In this document: positions 1-8,426 of the stretch, in pieces | Layout: every line of letters begins with the position of its first letter | How positions within the stretch are numbered: the first letter of the stretch is position 1 | NCBI GenBank assembly: GCA_945862265.1 | Contig: CAMAXP010000034.1 | Span: 1-47,630 of the forward strand | Source: Bordetella parapertussis | GTDB lineage: Bacteria > Pseudomonadota > Gammaproteobacteria > Burkholderiales > SG8-39 | Length of the DNA stretch: 47,630 nt | Reading direction: 5' to 3' | The notes under the pieces: model-generated | Database searches by the model: none | Told to the model about the DNA's origin: nothing | The model's input: only the letters and a program-made list of their open reading frames with translations | Made by a program: the position numbers and the translations under genes

Positions 1-798
1 GGCAGCGCAGCCGCTGCGGGCAAGGCGCCATTCGGTACCCTTGCCACCAAGGTGGACGGCGGCTGGAAGATCAATGGCCGGAAGATTTTCGCGTCGTTGT
101 CGGGGGCTGCGGATTACTACGGTGTGCTTTGCACGGAGGAAAAACCGAACCTCTCGATGCGCGACACGCTCTACATGGCTGTCCCCGGCAATTCGCCCGG
201 CCTGACGATCACCGGCGAGTGGGATCCGCTCGGCATGCGCGGCACGGTGTCGCGCACGCTGGTCTTCAAGGACCTGTTCGTGCCGGACGACGCAGCGATG
301 ATGCCGCGCGGCGTGTATTTCCAGGCTGCGAGCCGCTGGCCGCACATGTTCACCACCCTGTCGCCGACCTACATGGGCATCGCGATCGCGGCCTACGAGT
401 TCACGATCAAGTACCTTCGCGGCGAGGTTCCAGGCATGCCCCCGGTCAAGCGGCGCATGTATCCCACCAAGCAGATCGCGGTTGCGGAGATGTTCGTGAA
501 GCTCGAGCAGACGCGGGCGCTCTTCCTGCGCATGCTCGACGATGCGCGCGTCGATCCGCCCAAGGATGCGCGCCTGCGCGCCTACGCGACCCAATACACG
601 ATCATGGAAAACGCCAACGACCTTTGCCGCCTTGCGATCCGCACGTGCGGCGGCCAGTCGATGCTGAAGAGCCTGCCGCTCGAGCGCCTCTATCGCGACT
701 CGCGGTGCGGCGCGCTGATGCTGCCGTGGACCGCGGAGCTGTGCCTCGACCGCATCGGCCGCGAGGCGCTGTACGAGTCCGGCGAAAAAGACGATTGA
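1..798 (+). CDS. Acyl-CoA dehydrogenase, C-terminal part (5' end outside window)
   Basis: The frame is open from base 1, so this is the distal part of a gene that begins upstream; about 265 residues are visible. It has the middle beta domain of an acyl-CoA dehydrogenase (W-K-I-N-G-R-K-I-F, then G-M-R-G-T-x-S near residue 80) and the C-terminal helical domain (C-G-G-Q-S near residue 220, then L-E-R-L-Y-R-D-S-R). These enzymes use FAD to make the alpha,beta double bond of an acyl-CoA. The missing N-terminus (about 100-130 residues) holds the first helical domain. Its stop overlaps the start of the acyl-CoA ligase gene, so the two are translationally coupled. The substrate cannot be read from the sequence. 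Confidence 0.9.
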   Translation, partial: GSAAAAGKAPFGTLATKVDGGWKINGRKIFASLSGAADYYGVLCTEEKPNLSMRDTLYMAVPGNSPGLTITGEWDPLGMRGTVSRTLVFKDLFVPDDAAMMPRGVYFQAASRWPHMFTTLSPTYMGIAIAAYEFTIKYLRGEVPGMPPVKRRMYPTKQIAVAEMFVKLEQTRALFLRMLDDARVDPPKDARLRAYATQYTIMENANDLCRLAIRTCGGQSMLKSLPLERLYRDSRCGALMLPWTAELCLDRIGREALYESGEKDD

Positions 799-2222
799 AC
801 CTTTCGCGCATCGTTGAGCGCTGGGCGGACCACACGCCCGGACGCACGGCCTGCCATTTCCACGGCGAGGACATTTCGTACGCGGAACTCTGGCGGCGCA
901 CGGAGCGGACCACTCGGCAACTGGCCGGCGCCGGGATCAGCCACGGGGATCGCATCGCCTTCCTCGGCTACAACCACCCGGATATGCTCGTGCTGCTCTT
1001 CGCGGCGGCCCGGCTCGGTGCGATTCTCGTTCCGCTCAACTGGCGGCTGACCGTGCACGAGCACAAAGTCATCCTCGCCGACTGCGCGCCCGTGCTGCTC
1101 TTTTTCGAACCTGAGTTTGCCCAGCACGCTGCAGAGTTGCCGGTGGATACGAGGCACGCCATGGGCGCGGCGTTGCCGGAAGCGGACCCCAGTCTCACCG
1201 GGTCAGATGACGCCGAAGTGCTGATCGTCTATACCTCCGGCACCACGGCTGCGCCTAAAGGCGCAGTGCTCACGCAATCGGCCCTGCTGTGGAACGGGCT
1301 CAATTCGATCCATGCGCACGACCTGCGCCAGGACGACCATGTGCTCTCGCCGTTGCCGATGTTCCACGTCGGCGGCCTCAACAACCAGACCTTGCCCGCC
1401 CTGCTCGCCGGCGCGACGGTCACGTTGCAGAAGCGCTTCGAGCCGGGGCAGTGGCTCGCCGATGTGGCCACGCGCAAGCCAACGCTGTCGCTTCTGGTGC
1501 CGGCGACGATGCAGGCCGTGATCGGGCATCCCGACTGGGAGAAGACCGACCTGTCGTCCCTGCGCATGCTGAATACCGGATCGATGGTGGTGCCCGAGTC
1601 GCTGATCCGTGCCTTCCACGCACGCAAAGTGCCGGTCGGGCAGATCTACGGCGCCACCGAAACGGCGCCTCTCGCGGCGGTGCTGATGGCCCACGATGCC
1701 TATGCCCGGCCGGGCAGTGCCGGCAAGGCGGCCCTGCATTGCGAAGTCAGGATCGTGGATCACGAAGTGCAGGTGCGTGGCCCGAACGTCATGCGCCGCT
1801 ACTGGAACAACCCCGAGGCCACTGCGGCGGCTTTTGCGGAGGACGGTTGGTTCCGGACCGGGGACCTCGGCCGTTGGGACGAGGACGGGTTCCTGTGGAT
1901 CGACGGGCGTTCGAAGGACCTGATCATTTCCGGCGGCGAAAACATCCACCCGGCCGAACTCGAGAACGTGCTCGCCGATTGTCCCGCGATTGCCGAGAGC
2001 GCGGTCATTGGCATCGAAGACGAAAAATGGGGCGAGTCCGCGTGCGCCGTGATCGTCAGGAAGCCGGGCGCCCGGTTGGACGAAGCAGGCGTCCTCGCAT
2101 TGTTCAAGGATCGCCTCGCGCGCTACAAGCACCCGCGGCGCGTCGTGTTTTTCGAAGCGCTACCGAAAAATGCCATGGGTAAAGTTCAAAAATTTGAACT
2201 CAAGAAACTCGTCACAGGATAG
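795..2222 (+). CDS. AMP-dependent acyl-CoA synthetase/ligase
   Basis: This is an ANL-superfamily ligase of 475 aa that activates a carboxylic acid to its CoA thioester through an acyl-adenylate. Visible motifs are the phosphate loop Y-T-S-G-T-T (146-151) followed by P-K-G, the Y-G-A-T-E adenine motif, T-G-D-L near 355, the hinge region with G-R-S-K-D-L-I-I-S-G-G-E-N, and the C-terminal P-K-N-A-M-G-K lysine near 465. The start chosen is TTG at 795, which overlaps the TGA of the dehydrogenase gene (TTGA). The open frame runs much further upstream, but that part is only a shadow of the dehydrogenase. The substrate is unknown; short or medium chain acids or aromatic acids are all possible. Confidence 0.88.
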   Translation: MNLSRIVERWADHTPGRTACHFHGEDISYAELWRRTERTTRQLAGAGISHGDRIAFLGYNHPDMLVLLFAAARLGAILVPLNWRLTVHEHKVILADCAPVLLFFEPEFAQHAAELPVDTRHAMGAALPEADPSLTGSDDAEVLIVYTSGTTAAPKGAVLTQSALLWNGLNSIHAHDLRQDDHVLSPLPMFHVGGLNNQTLPALLAGATVTLQKRFEPGQWLADVATRKPTLSLLVPATMQAVIGHPDWEKTDLSSLRMLNTGSMVVPESLIRAFHARKVPVGQIYGATETAPLAAVLMAHDAYARPGSAGKAALHCEVRIVDHEVQVRGPNVMRRYWNNPEATAAAFAEDGWFRTGDLGRWDEDGFLWIDGRSKDLIISGGENIHPAELENVLADCPAIAESAVIGIEDEKWGESACAVIVRKPGARLDEAGVLALFKDRLARYKHPRRVVFFEALPKNAMGKVQKFELKKLVTG

Positions 2223-2226
2223 GACT

Positions 2227-3300
2227 ATGAGGATTGCGGTACTCGGAGGGGGCAACGGCAGCCACGCAGCGGCGGCCGACCTCACTGAACAAGGGCACGA
2301 GGTTCGTTTCTGGCGGCGCGATGCAGCCGCATTTGCGCCGGTGCTTGCTTCGGGACGCCTGACGCTCAAGGATTTCAAGGGCCGCCGCGAGGTGAAACTT
2401 GCGCTCGCCACCAGCCACCTGGCCGAGGCCGTGAAGGGCGCGGAACTGCTGGTCCTGCCGGCGCCGGCGTTTGCACAGGCCGACATCGCGGGCCAACTTG
2501 CCTCCTGCGTCGAAGACGGCCAGGTGGTGTTCCTGCCGCCCGGCACCTTCGGCAGCTATGTCATGGCCCGGGTCATGCGCGATGCGGGCTGTCGCGCGCA
2601 AGTCTCGTTCGCCGAAACCGGCACCCTGCCCTACCTCACGCGGCTCCATGGCCCGGCCGAAGTGGCCATCACCATCCGTGCCACGCGCCTGCCGACCGGC
2701 GTGTTCCCTTCGATGGACTCGCTGCGGGCGCTCAAGATCGTCGCGGGCGCCTATCCGAGCGTGGAGCCGATCGAAGACGCACTGTCCGGCGCTTTGATGA
2801 ACGCAGGCCCCATCATCCATCCGCCGCTGATCCTGATGAACGCCGGGCCGCTGCAGCACTTCGACAAGTGGGACATCCACAATGAAGGCACGCAGGTGGC
2901 GATCCGCCGCGTCACCGACCGGCTCGACGGCGAGCGCATGGCCGTGCGCGAGGCGCTCGGCTACGGCGGCTACCATTTTCCCCTGCGCGATCACTACGAG
3001 AGCGACCGCTGGATGTACGGCAACGCCCACGACAAGCTCGTGGACAGCGGCGACTGGCGCGAGAAGATCGACCTGACCACGCACCGCTACATGCGCGAAG
3101 ACGTGGAGTATGGGTTGGCCTTCCTGGTCTCGGTCGCGCGCTGGGCGGGCGTGCCCGTCCCCGTTGCCGAGGGCCTGCTGGCGATGGGCGGCGCAGTGTG
3201 TGGCGCCGATTTCATGCGCGGCCCCCGGACGCTGCAGGCGCTGGGCCTCGATACACTCGACGTCGCCGGAATGCAGAGACTGCTGAAGGAGGGTCTCTGA
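2227..3300 (+). CDS. NAD/NADP-dependent octopine/nopaline (opine) dehydrogenase family protein
   Basis: This 357-aa protein starts with a Rossmann nucleotide-binding motif G-G-G-N-G-S-H (residues 7-13). Its C-terminal half has the features of the opine dehydrogenase family, including H-P-P around 198 and a helical domain with N-E-G-T-Q and a Y-H-F region. Family members oxidise or form N-(carboxyalkyl) amino acids or reduce related 2-keto compounds. The ATG at 2227 lies 4 nt after the ligase stop, with AGGA just before it. Its place between beta-oxidation-type enzymes suggests that it processes an imino- or keto-acid part of the same substrate; that is inference. A ketopantoate-reductase-like enzyme is a less likely alternative. 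Confidence 0.75.
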   Translation: MRIAVLGGGNGSHAAAADLTEQGHEVRFWRRDAAAFAPVLASGRLTLKDFKGRREVKLALATSHLAEAVKGAELLVLPAPAFAQADIAGQLASCVEDGQVVFLPPGTFGSYVMARVMRDAGCRAQVSFAETGTLPYLTRLHGPAEVAITIRATRLPTGVFPSMDSLRALKIVAGAYPSVEPIEDALSGALMNAGPIIHPPLILMNAGPLQHFDKWDIHNEGTQVAIRRVTDRLDGERMAVREALGYGGYHFPLRDHYESDRWMYGNAHDKLVDSGDWREKIDLTTHRYMREDVEYGLAFLVSVARWAGVPVPVAEGLLAMGGAVCGADFMRGPRTLQALGLDTLDVAGMQRLLKEGL

Positions 3301-3302
3301 GC

Positions 3303-4319
3303 ATGGCCGCTCCCGCCCTGGTGGCCTCGCTCGGTGCCGGCCGCATGGGGCGAGGCATCGCGCATGCCTTCGCCTATGCGGGGCACCCGGTCCTGCTGGT
3401 GGATATCAAGCAACGTTCCGCCGAAGACGCCCGCAGGCTCGAGGCGGAAGCCCTGGCGGAAATCGATTCCAACCTGCGCGCGCTGGCCGGACTCGGCGCC
3501 TTCGAGGACTCGGCGTGCGCTGAGATCCTCGCGCGTGTGCGGTTCGTCCCACGGGACGGTGCAGCCGCGGCCCTGCGCGAAGCAAAGATCGTTTTCGAAG
3601 GGGTGCCGGAGGTCCTGGAGGCCAAGCGCGAGGCCTTTGCATTCGCCTGCCCGCTTCTCGCTCCCGGAACGATACTGGCTTCAACCACCTCGACATTCCT
3701 CTCAGGCGCCCTCGCCGCTTACGTTTCGGATCCTGCCCGCTTCCTCAATGCGCATTGGCTGAATCCCGCCTACCTCGTTCCCCTGGTGGAATTGTCCCCG
3801 CATGCCGGGACGGATGCTGCCGCGCTGGAAAGCATGAAAGCCATGCTCGAATCGATGGGAAAGGTTCCCGTCGTCTGCTCGGCGGCACCGGGATTCATCG
3901 TGCCGCGCCTGCAGTCGCTGCTGATGAACGAGGCGGCGCGCATGATCGAACAGGGTGTGGCCACGGCCGAAGACATCGACAAGGCGACCCGGCATGGGCT
4001 GGGGTTCCGCTATGCCTCGATGGGCGTGGTGGAGTTCATCGACTTCGGCGGCAACGACATCCTCTACTACGCCAGCCGCTACCTTGCCCAGGCGCTGAAT
4101 GACCCGCGCTACGGGTCGCCTGGCATCGTGGACCGCTACATGCAGGAAGGCCGCAATGGCGTTCGCAGCGGCCAGGGCTTCTATGACTGGCGCGATGTGG
4201 ACACCGATGCCTACCGAAAAGACGCGCTCGGCCGCCTGCTCGCGATGCTGCGCCACCAGGACATGCTGCGGCCGCCCGGCGCAGCGCTCAACGAAACACA
4301 CCCAAAGGAGAACACATGA
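3303..4319 (+). CDS. 3-hydroxyacyl-CoA dehydrogenase family protein
   Basis: This 338-aa protein has the N-terminal NAD-binding fold G-A-G-R-M-G (11-16) and the two-domain layout of short-chain L-3-hydroxyacyl-CoA dehydrogenases. The segment H-W-L-N-P around 156 holds the catalytic histidine region, and the C-terminal helical domain has Y-A-S-M-G and the closing G-x-G-F-Y-D-W. These enzymes oxidise 3-hydroxyacyl-CoA to 3-ketoacyl-CoA. The start at 3303 has a good Shine-Dalgarno (GAAGGAGG) 8-10 nt upstream. The gene's TGA overlaps the ATG of the next gene (ATGA), so it belongs to the same operon as the transport genes. Confidence 0.85.
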   Translation: MAAPALVASLGAGRMGRGIAHAFAYAGHPVLLVDIKQRSAEDARRLEAEALAEIDSNLRALAGLGAFEDSACAEILARVRFVPRDGAAAALREAKIVFEGVPEVLEAKREAFAFACPLLAPGTILASTTSTFLSGALAAYVSDPARFLNAHWLNPAYLVPLVELSPHAGTDAAALESMKAMLESMGKVPVVCSAAPGFIVPRLQSLLMNEAARMIEQGVATAEDIDKATRHGLGFRYASMGVVEFIDFGGNDILYYASRYLAQALNDPRYGSPGIVDRYMQEGRNGVRSGQGFYDWRDVDTDAYRKDALGRLLAMLRHQDMLRPPGAALNETHPKENT

Positions 4320-5302
4320 AACGCACCTTGCTCCGCACCACCCTTGCCGCGGTACTGCTTGCCAGCACGGCCCTGCCCGTCGTGGCCCAGTCGATTCCCA
4401 CGGTCCGGGTCGGCTGGACGATCCCTGCCGAGGAGGCCAAGTACTGGCTGATGCGCCGGCCGCAGGAGTTTCCGAACCTCGGCAAGACCTACAAGATCGA
4501 ATTCATCCAGTTCCAAGGCACGACCCCGATGGTGCAGGCCATGGCCGCAGGGGCGCTGGACTGCTCGACGCAGGCGCCGCTTTCGCTAGCGCAAGGCGCC
4601 GTCGAGAGCGACCTGAATGCCTATATCGTTGCCCAGCACGCCGGTGAGAAGCCGGGATCCTTCTCGGTCTACTGGGCCGTCAAGGCCGAATCGCCGATCA
4701 AGACGGTAGCCGACATGAAAGGCAAGACCGTGGGCATCAACGTGTACGGCTCGGGCGTCTATTACCCCATGGCGCTGCTCCTGCGCAAAAACGGCCTGGA
4801 TCCGGAAAAGGACATCAAGCTGGTTGAAACCGGCTTCCCGCCCTCCGAGGATGCGATCCGCTCAGGTCGGGTCGACGTCGGCGTGATGATCCAGCCCTTT
4901 GCGGCGCGCGCCGAGGCCAAGGGTGGCCTGCGGAAACTGTTCGCGCTCTCGGACATCCAGCAGAACATCGTCCATATCATCGAGGTGTGCAAGAAGGAGT
5001 TCGTCGACAAGAATCCCGAGGCGGCGAAGAGCTATGTGCGCGACCTGACCGCCGGGATGAAGAAGGCGCTGGCCAACCGCAACGAAACGCTGCAGGTCGT
5101 ATCCGAGGTCACCAAGGCGCCGGTGGCGGGACTCGACACCTACCTGCTCAAGCCGGTCGACTTTGCGCGCGAGCCTGGGGCCCGGCCCAATTTCGCCGGC
5201 ATCCAGGCCATGTTCGACCTCTACCAGCAGGCGGGCCTCCTCAAGAAGCCCCTCGATGTGAAGCAGTTCCGTCGTGACGACGTAACCGCACCGCTGGAGT
5301 AG
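4316..5302 (+). CDS. ABC transporter periplasmic substrate-binding protein, NitT/TauT type
   Basis: This 328-aa protein has a clear signal peptide: basic start M-K-R-T, hydrophobic core, and A-x-A-type cleavage near residue 24 (V-V-A). The mature part resembles SsuA/TauA/ThiY-type binding proteins: early R-V-G-W, then M-V-Q-A-M-A-A-G-A-L-D, then K-G-K-T-V-G-I-N followed by a Y-Y-P-M-A helix. Such proteins deliver sulfonates, nitrate, pyrimidines, phthalates and similar small anions to the permease. Here the linked enzymes point to a carboxylic acid, which is inference. The gene overlaps the previous one by 4 nt. Confidence 0.88.
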   Translation: MKRTLLRTTLAAVLLASTALPVVAQSIPTVRVGWTIPAEEAKYWLMRRPQEFPNLGKTYKIEFIQFQGTTPMVQAMAAGALDCSTQAPLSLAQGAVESDLNAYIVAQHAGEKPGSFSVYWAVKAESPIKTVADMKGKTVGINVYGSGVYYPMALLLRKNGLDPEKDIKLVETGFPPSEDAIRSGRVDVGVMIQPFAARAEAKGGLRKLFALSDIQQNIVHIIEVCKKEFVDKNPEAAKSYVRDLTAGMKKALANRNETLQVVSEVTKAPVAGLDTYLLKPVDFAREPGARPNFAGIQAMFDLYQQAGLLKKPLDVKQFRRDDVTAPLE

Positions 5303-5306
5303 CCGC

Positions 5307-6068
5307 TTGATCGAGATCGACCGCCTGTCAAAATCCTTCGCGACCACCACCGGCGCGACGCACCAGGCCCTGGCCGACATTTCACTGACGGTCTCCGCGG
5401 GGGAGTTTGTCTCCATCCTCGGGCCGTCGGGCTGCGGCAAGTCGACGCTGCTCTACATCGTCGGCGGCTTCGTGCCGGGCACGGGCGGCCAGGTGCGCGT
5501 CAATGGCAAGCCGGTCAGCGGCCCGGGCCCCGACCGCGGCCCGGTGTTCCAGGAGTTCGCCCTGTTCCCGTGGAAAACCGTGCATGGCAACGTGATGTAC
5601 GGTTTGCTCGAACAGGGCATGCCGCGCGAGGAAGCCGAGGCGCGCGTAGCGCAATTGCTCGAACTGGTGCACCTCAAGGGCTTTGAAGGGTTCTATCCCA
5701 AGGAGCTCTCAGGCGGGATGAAACAGCGGGTAGCGATAGCGCGCACCCTCGCCTACGGTCCGCAGACCCTGCTCATGGATGAACCTTTTGGTGCGCTGGA
5801 CGCACACACGCGGACCGTCCTGCAGAACGAACTGCTGAGCATCTGGGGGCTGGACAGGAAGACCGTGCTGTTCGTCACCCACGCGGTGGACGAAGCGGTC
5901 TACCTCTCCGATCGCGTGTTCGTGATGACCGGATCCCCGGGGCGGCAGAAGGCGCTGATCGACATCGACCTGCCTCGTCCTCGTGTGCGCAGGGAGTTGC
6001 TGCTCAATCGCCGCTACCAGGAGTACGTGATCGAGATCGAGCGACTGATGGAGAACGCGCTCAAATGA
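5307..6068 (+). CDS. ABC transporter ATP-binding protein, NitT/TauT type
   Basis: This is the 253-aa ATPase subunit of the importer. Walker A is G-P-S-G-C-G-K-S-T (39-47), the signature L-S-G-G-M-K-Q-R starts near 134, and Walker B L-L-M-D-E-P is at 155-160, followed by the D-loop and the switch histidine T-H-A. The start is TTG at 5307, four bases after the binding-protein stop; no ATG fits better. It would sit on the cytoplasmic face and drive the two permeases encoded next. Confidence 0.92.
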   Translation: MIEIDRLSKSFATTTGATHQALADISLTVSAGEFVSILGPSGCGKSTLLYIVGGFVPGTGGQVRVNGKPVSGPGPDRGPVFQEFALFPWKTVHGNVMYGLLEQGMPREEAEARVAQLLELVHLKGFEGFYPKELSGGMKQRVAIARTLAYGPQTLLMDEPFGALDAHTRTVLQNELLSIWGLDRKTVLFVTHAVDEAVYLSDRVFVMTGSPGRQKALIDIDLPRPRVRRELLLNRRYQEYVIEIERLMENALK

Positions 6069-6859
6069 AATCCACCACGGGAAACTGGGCTGCGCTGCCC
6101 GGGGTGCCGCCCCTGCTTTCGCTGCTCGGTCTGATGATGGCATGGCAGGTTGCCTCCCAACTCGCGGCGATCGAGGGCCTGCCCCCTGTCACGCGCGTGC
6201 TCGCCGCCCTGCCGGGAATCATCTTCCAGAAGGAAACGCTCTTCGACGTAGGGGCCTCGCTGCAGCGCATGGCGCTGGGGTTCGGGCTGGCGCTTCTCTT
6301 CGCCGTCCCGCTGGGGCTCGTCATGGGACGCAGCCGCGCAGTGGCCGGATTCTTCAACCCGCTGCTCACCGTGATCTACCCGGTGCCCAAGGCTGCGCTG
6401 ATGCCGGTGATCATGCTCTGGGCCGGGGTCGGCGACACCTCCAAGGTGCTGGTCATCTTCCTCGGGGTCAGCCTGCCGCTCGTGTACCACAGCTACCAGG
6501 GCGCCCGGGCCGTCGACGAAAAGCTGGTCTGGTCGGCCATGGCAATGGGCACCGGGAATATCGCCAGGATCTTCCGGGTCGTGCTGCCGTCGGCCTTGCC
6601 CGAAGTGCTGCTGGGCTGCCGCGTGGGCCTTGCGATGGCGTTGATCGTGATGGTCAGCTCGGAAATGATCGCGCGACAATCGGGGGCCGGGAACCTGCTG
6701 TTCAATTCACTCGACATGGCGCAGTACGAAGCCGTCTACGTCATGATCATCGTGATCTCTGCGATTGGGTTCGTGCTCGACTTTGCGTTCGAAAAGCTGC
6801 GCGAGCGACTGACCTTCTGGTCGACGCATCGCATCGAGCTTGCGGTGGCAGAGTCCTGA
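6065..6859 (+). CDS. ABC transporter permease 1, NitT/TauT type
   Basis: This 264-aa inner-membrane protein has several strongly hydrophobic segments (for example around 15-35 and 70-95) and the binding-protein-dependent permease EAA-type loop: A-M-A-M-G-T-G near 160, then F-R-V-V-L-P-S-A-L-P. That loop docks to the ATPase. ATG 6065 overlaps the ATPase stop (ATGA). Together with the next gene it gives two non-identical permeases, whereas most NitT/TauT systems encode one that forms a homodimer. Confidence 0.88.
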   Translation: MKSTTGNWAALPGVPPLLSLLGLMMAWQVASQLAAIEGLPPVTRVLAALPGIIFQKETLFDVGASLQRMALGFGLALLFAVPLGLVMGRSRAVAGFFNPLLTVIYPVPKAALMPVIMLWAGVGDTSKVLVIFLGVSLPLVYHSYQGARAVDEKLVWSAMAMGTGNIARIFRVVLPSALPEVLLGCRVGLAMALIVMVSSEMIARQSGAGNLLFNSLDMAQYEAVYVMIIVISAIGFVLDFAFEKLRERLTFWSTHRIELAVAES

Positions 6860-7629
6860 TGGGCAGGCTGCTGAAGTCGATTGCGCTCACCCTCTACCCG
6901 ATTGCCATTGTGCTCGCGGCATGGGAATCCGCCTGCGCGGCCGGCCTGGTGAGAAAAGTCCTGCTCCCCGCGCCAAGCGCGATCATTGCGCGCCTGTGGG
7001 AACTGCTGCAGACCCAGACCTTCCTGGAGCATGTCGGCCAGACGATGATCCGCTTGGCGGGCGGACTGGCGATAGCGACCGTGCTTGGTATCGGGCTCGG
7101 CCTGCTGGCCGCGACCAGCCGCACCGGCGCGCGCATCCTGGAACCGCTCATCCGCGTCATTGCGCCCATCCCCAAGATTGCGTTGTACCCGGCGCTGATC
7201 CTGGTCCTCGGATTCGACCATGCGTCCAAGATCGCACTGGTGGCCGCCGACGCGATCTTCCCGATCCTGCTGGCCACCTACCACGGGGCGCAGTCGGTCG
7301 ACCCCAGGCTGGTCTGGTCTGCGCGCGCTGCCGGCACCTCGGCTCGCGCCTGCGTCTTCAAGATCATCCTGCCGGCGTCAATGCCTTCGATCCTCACCGG
7401 GTTTCGCATCGGCATGGTGATCGCAAGCGTCGTCGTGTTTCTCGCGGAGATGATTTCGTCGGCCGACGGTCTCGGTCACCTGCTGGTGCGCGCGGCGCGG
7501 TCTTTCCGCACGGTGGACATGTTCGTGCCGCTGGTGATGATCTCTGCACTGGGATTGGCCGCCAGTTCGGGGCTGGCCCTCGCGCGGCGCAAGCTCCTCC
7601 GGGGTTTCCCGGAAGAGCGCGGCGCCTGA
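6859..7629 (+). CDS. ABC transporter permease 2, NitT/TauT type
   Basis: This 256-aa membrane protein has the same family fold as permease 1, with an EAA-type loop A-R-A-A-G-T-S followed by F-K-I-I-L-P-A-S-M-P. It shares only moderate similarity with its partner by eye. ATG 6859 overlaps the preceding TGA by one base (TGATG). The frame is open upstream, but that stretch is the shadow of permease 1. It is the last gene of the plus-strand operon and ends directly against the stop of the convergent gene at 7630, with no room for a terminator. Confidence 0.85.
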   Translation: MGRLLKSIALTLYPIAIVLAAWESACAAGLVRKVLLPAPSAIIARLWELLQTQTFLEHVGQTMIRLAGGLAIATVLGIGLGLLAATSRTGARILEPLIRVIAPIPKIALYPALILVLGFDHASKIALVAADAIFPILLATYHGAQSVDPRLVWSARAAGTSARACVFKIILPASMPSILTGFRIGMVIASVVVFLAEMISSADGLGHLLVRAARSFRTVDMFVPLVMISALGLAASSGLALARRKLLRGFPEERGA

Positions 7630-8424
7630 CTACTCGACCCGCAGTTGCACGCTGCCGAGGGCGCCGAGCTCGAAGCCCAGCGTGTCGCCCGCCTTGGGGA
7701 ATTTCGAGGTCACGAGGCTCCCGGTGATCACGAACTGCCCGGCGCGCAGGTGCTTGCCGCGCTTCGCGAGGTTGTTCGCGACCCAGGCCAGCGCGGTGAG
7801 GGGATGCCCCATCACATCCCGGCCAAAGCCTTCGCCGACGATTTCGCCGTTGATCCGGGCAACGCCATGGATCGCTTCAAGGTCGATTCCCCTCCAGTCC
7901 TCGACGGCTGCGCCAAGGACGGCGCCTTCATTCCAGGCATTGTCCGCAATGAGCCCGTAGGCCTGTGTCGATAGCGTCCTGTAGTCCGCATTGCGATCGT
8001 CCGCGAGCTCGAATGCCGGCATCAGCGCACCCACGGCTGCGGCGACAGAGTTGCGCGTGTACGGCGCCCCTTGCAGAGGCAGGTCAGCCGCAAGCTGCGC
8101 CGCGACCTCGAACTCCACGATGAGGCGCCCGTAGTCCGGGGCGCGCACAGTTGCGGGGCCGCGCACGACCTGCTTTTCGTGCATGACCCCGCCAATGGAG
8201 TCGTCCAGCCCGACCATGGCACGCATCGCGGCGGTCGTGAGCGCAATCTTGTACCCGACCACCGGCCCGCAGGCGCGCGATTTTAGGGTGACGAACTCGT
8301 CCTGCACTGCGTAGCTTTCTTCAACAGACCGGGGCCGGGCATCCTCCGGGAACGGGCCGAAGTTCTCGCGCTCCGCGTGGCCGTCCACGAGGAACCAGGC
8401 AGCACGCTTGAGCCGCGGATCCAT
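7630..8424 (-). CDS. 2-keto-4-pentenoate hydratase-like protein (MhpD / FAH-fold family)
   Basis: This 264-aa protein resembles 2-oxopent-4-enoate hydratases and 4-oxalocrotonate decarboxylases: G-Y-K-I-A-L-T near 57, a binding loop with V-E-F-E-V-A near 105, A-F-E-L-A-D-D-R near 136, and a C-terminal G-D-T-L-G-F-E-L-G-A-L-G-S-V. Family members are metal-dependent enzymes late in meta-cleavage pathways that add water to a 2-keto-4-alkenoate. It is the most downstream gene of the minus-strand block, 2 nt after pxpA. The true substrate is not visible from the context. Confidence 0.8.
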   Translation of the reverse strand: MDPRLKRAAWFLVDGHAERENFGPFPEDARPRSVEESYAVQDEFVTLKSRACGPVVGYKIALTTAAMRAMVGLDDSIGGVMHEKQVVRGPATVRAPDYGRLIVEFEVAAQLAADLPLQGAPYTRNSVAAAVGALMPAFELADDRNADYRTLSTQAYGLIADNAWNEGAVLGAAVEDWRGIDLEAIHGVARINGEIVGEGFGRDVMGHPLTALAWVANNLAKRGKHLRAGQFVITGSLVTSKFPKAGDTLGFELGALGSVQLRVE

Positions 8425-8426
8425 GC

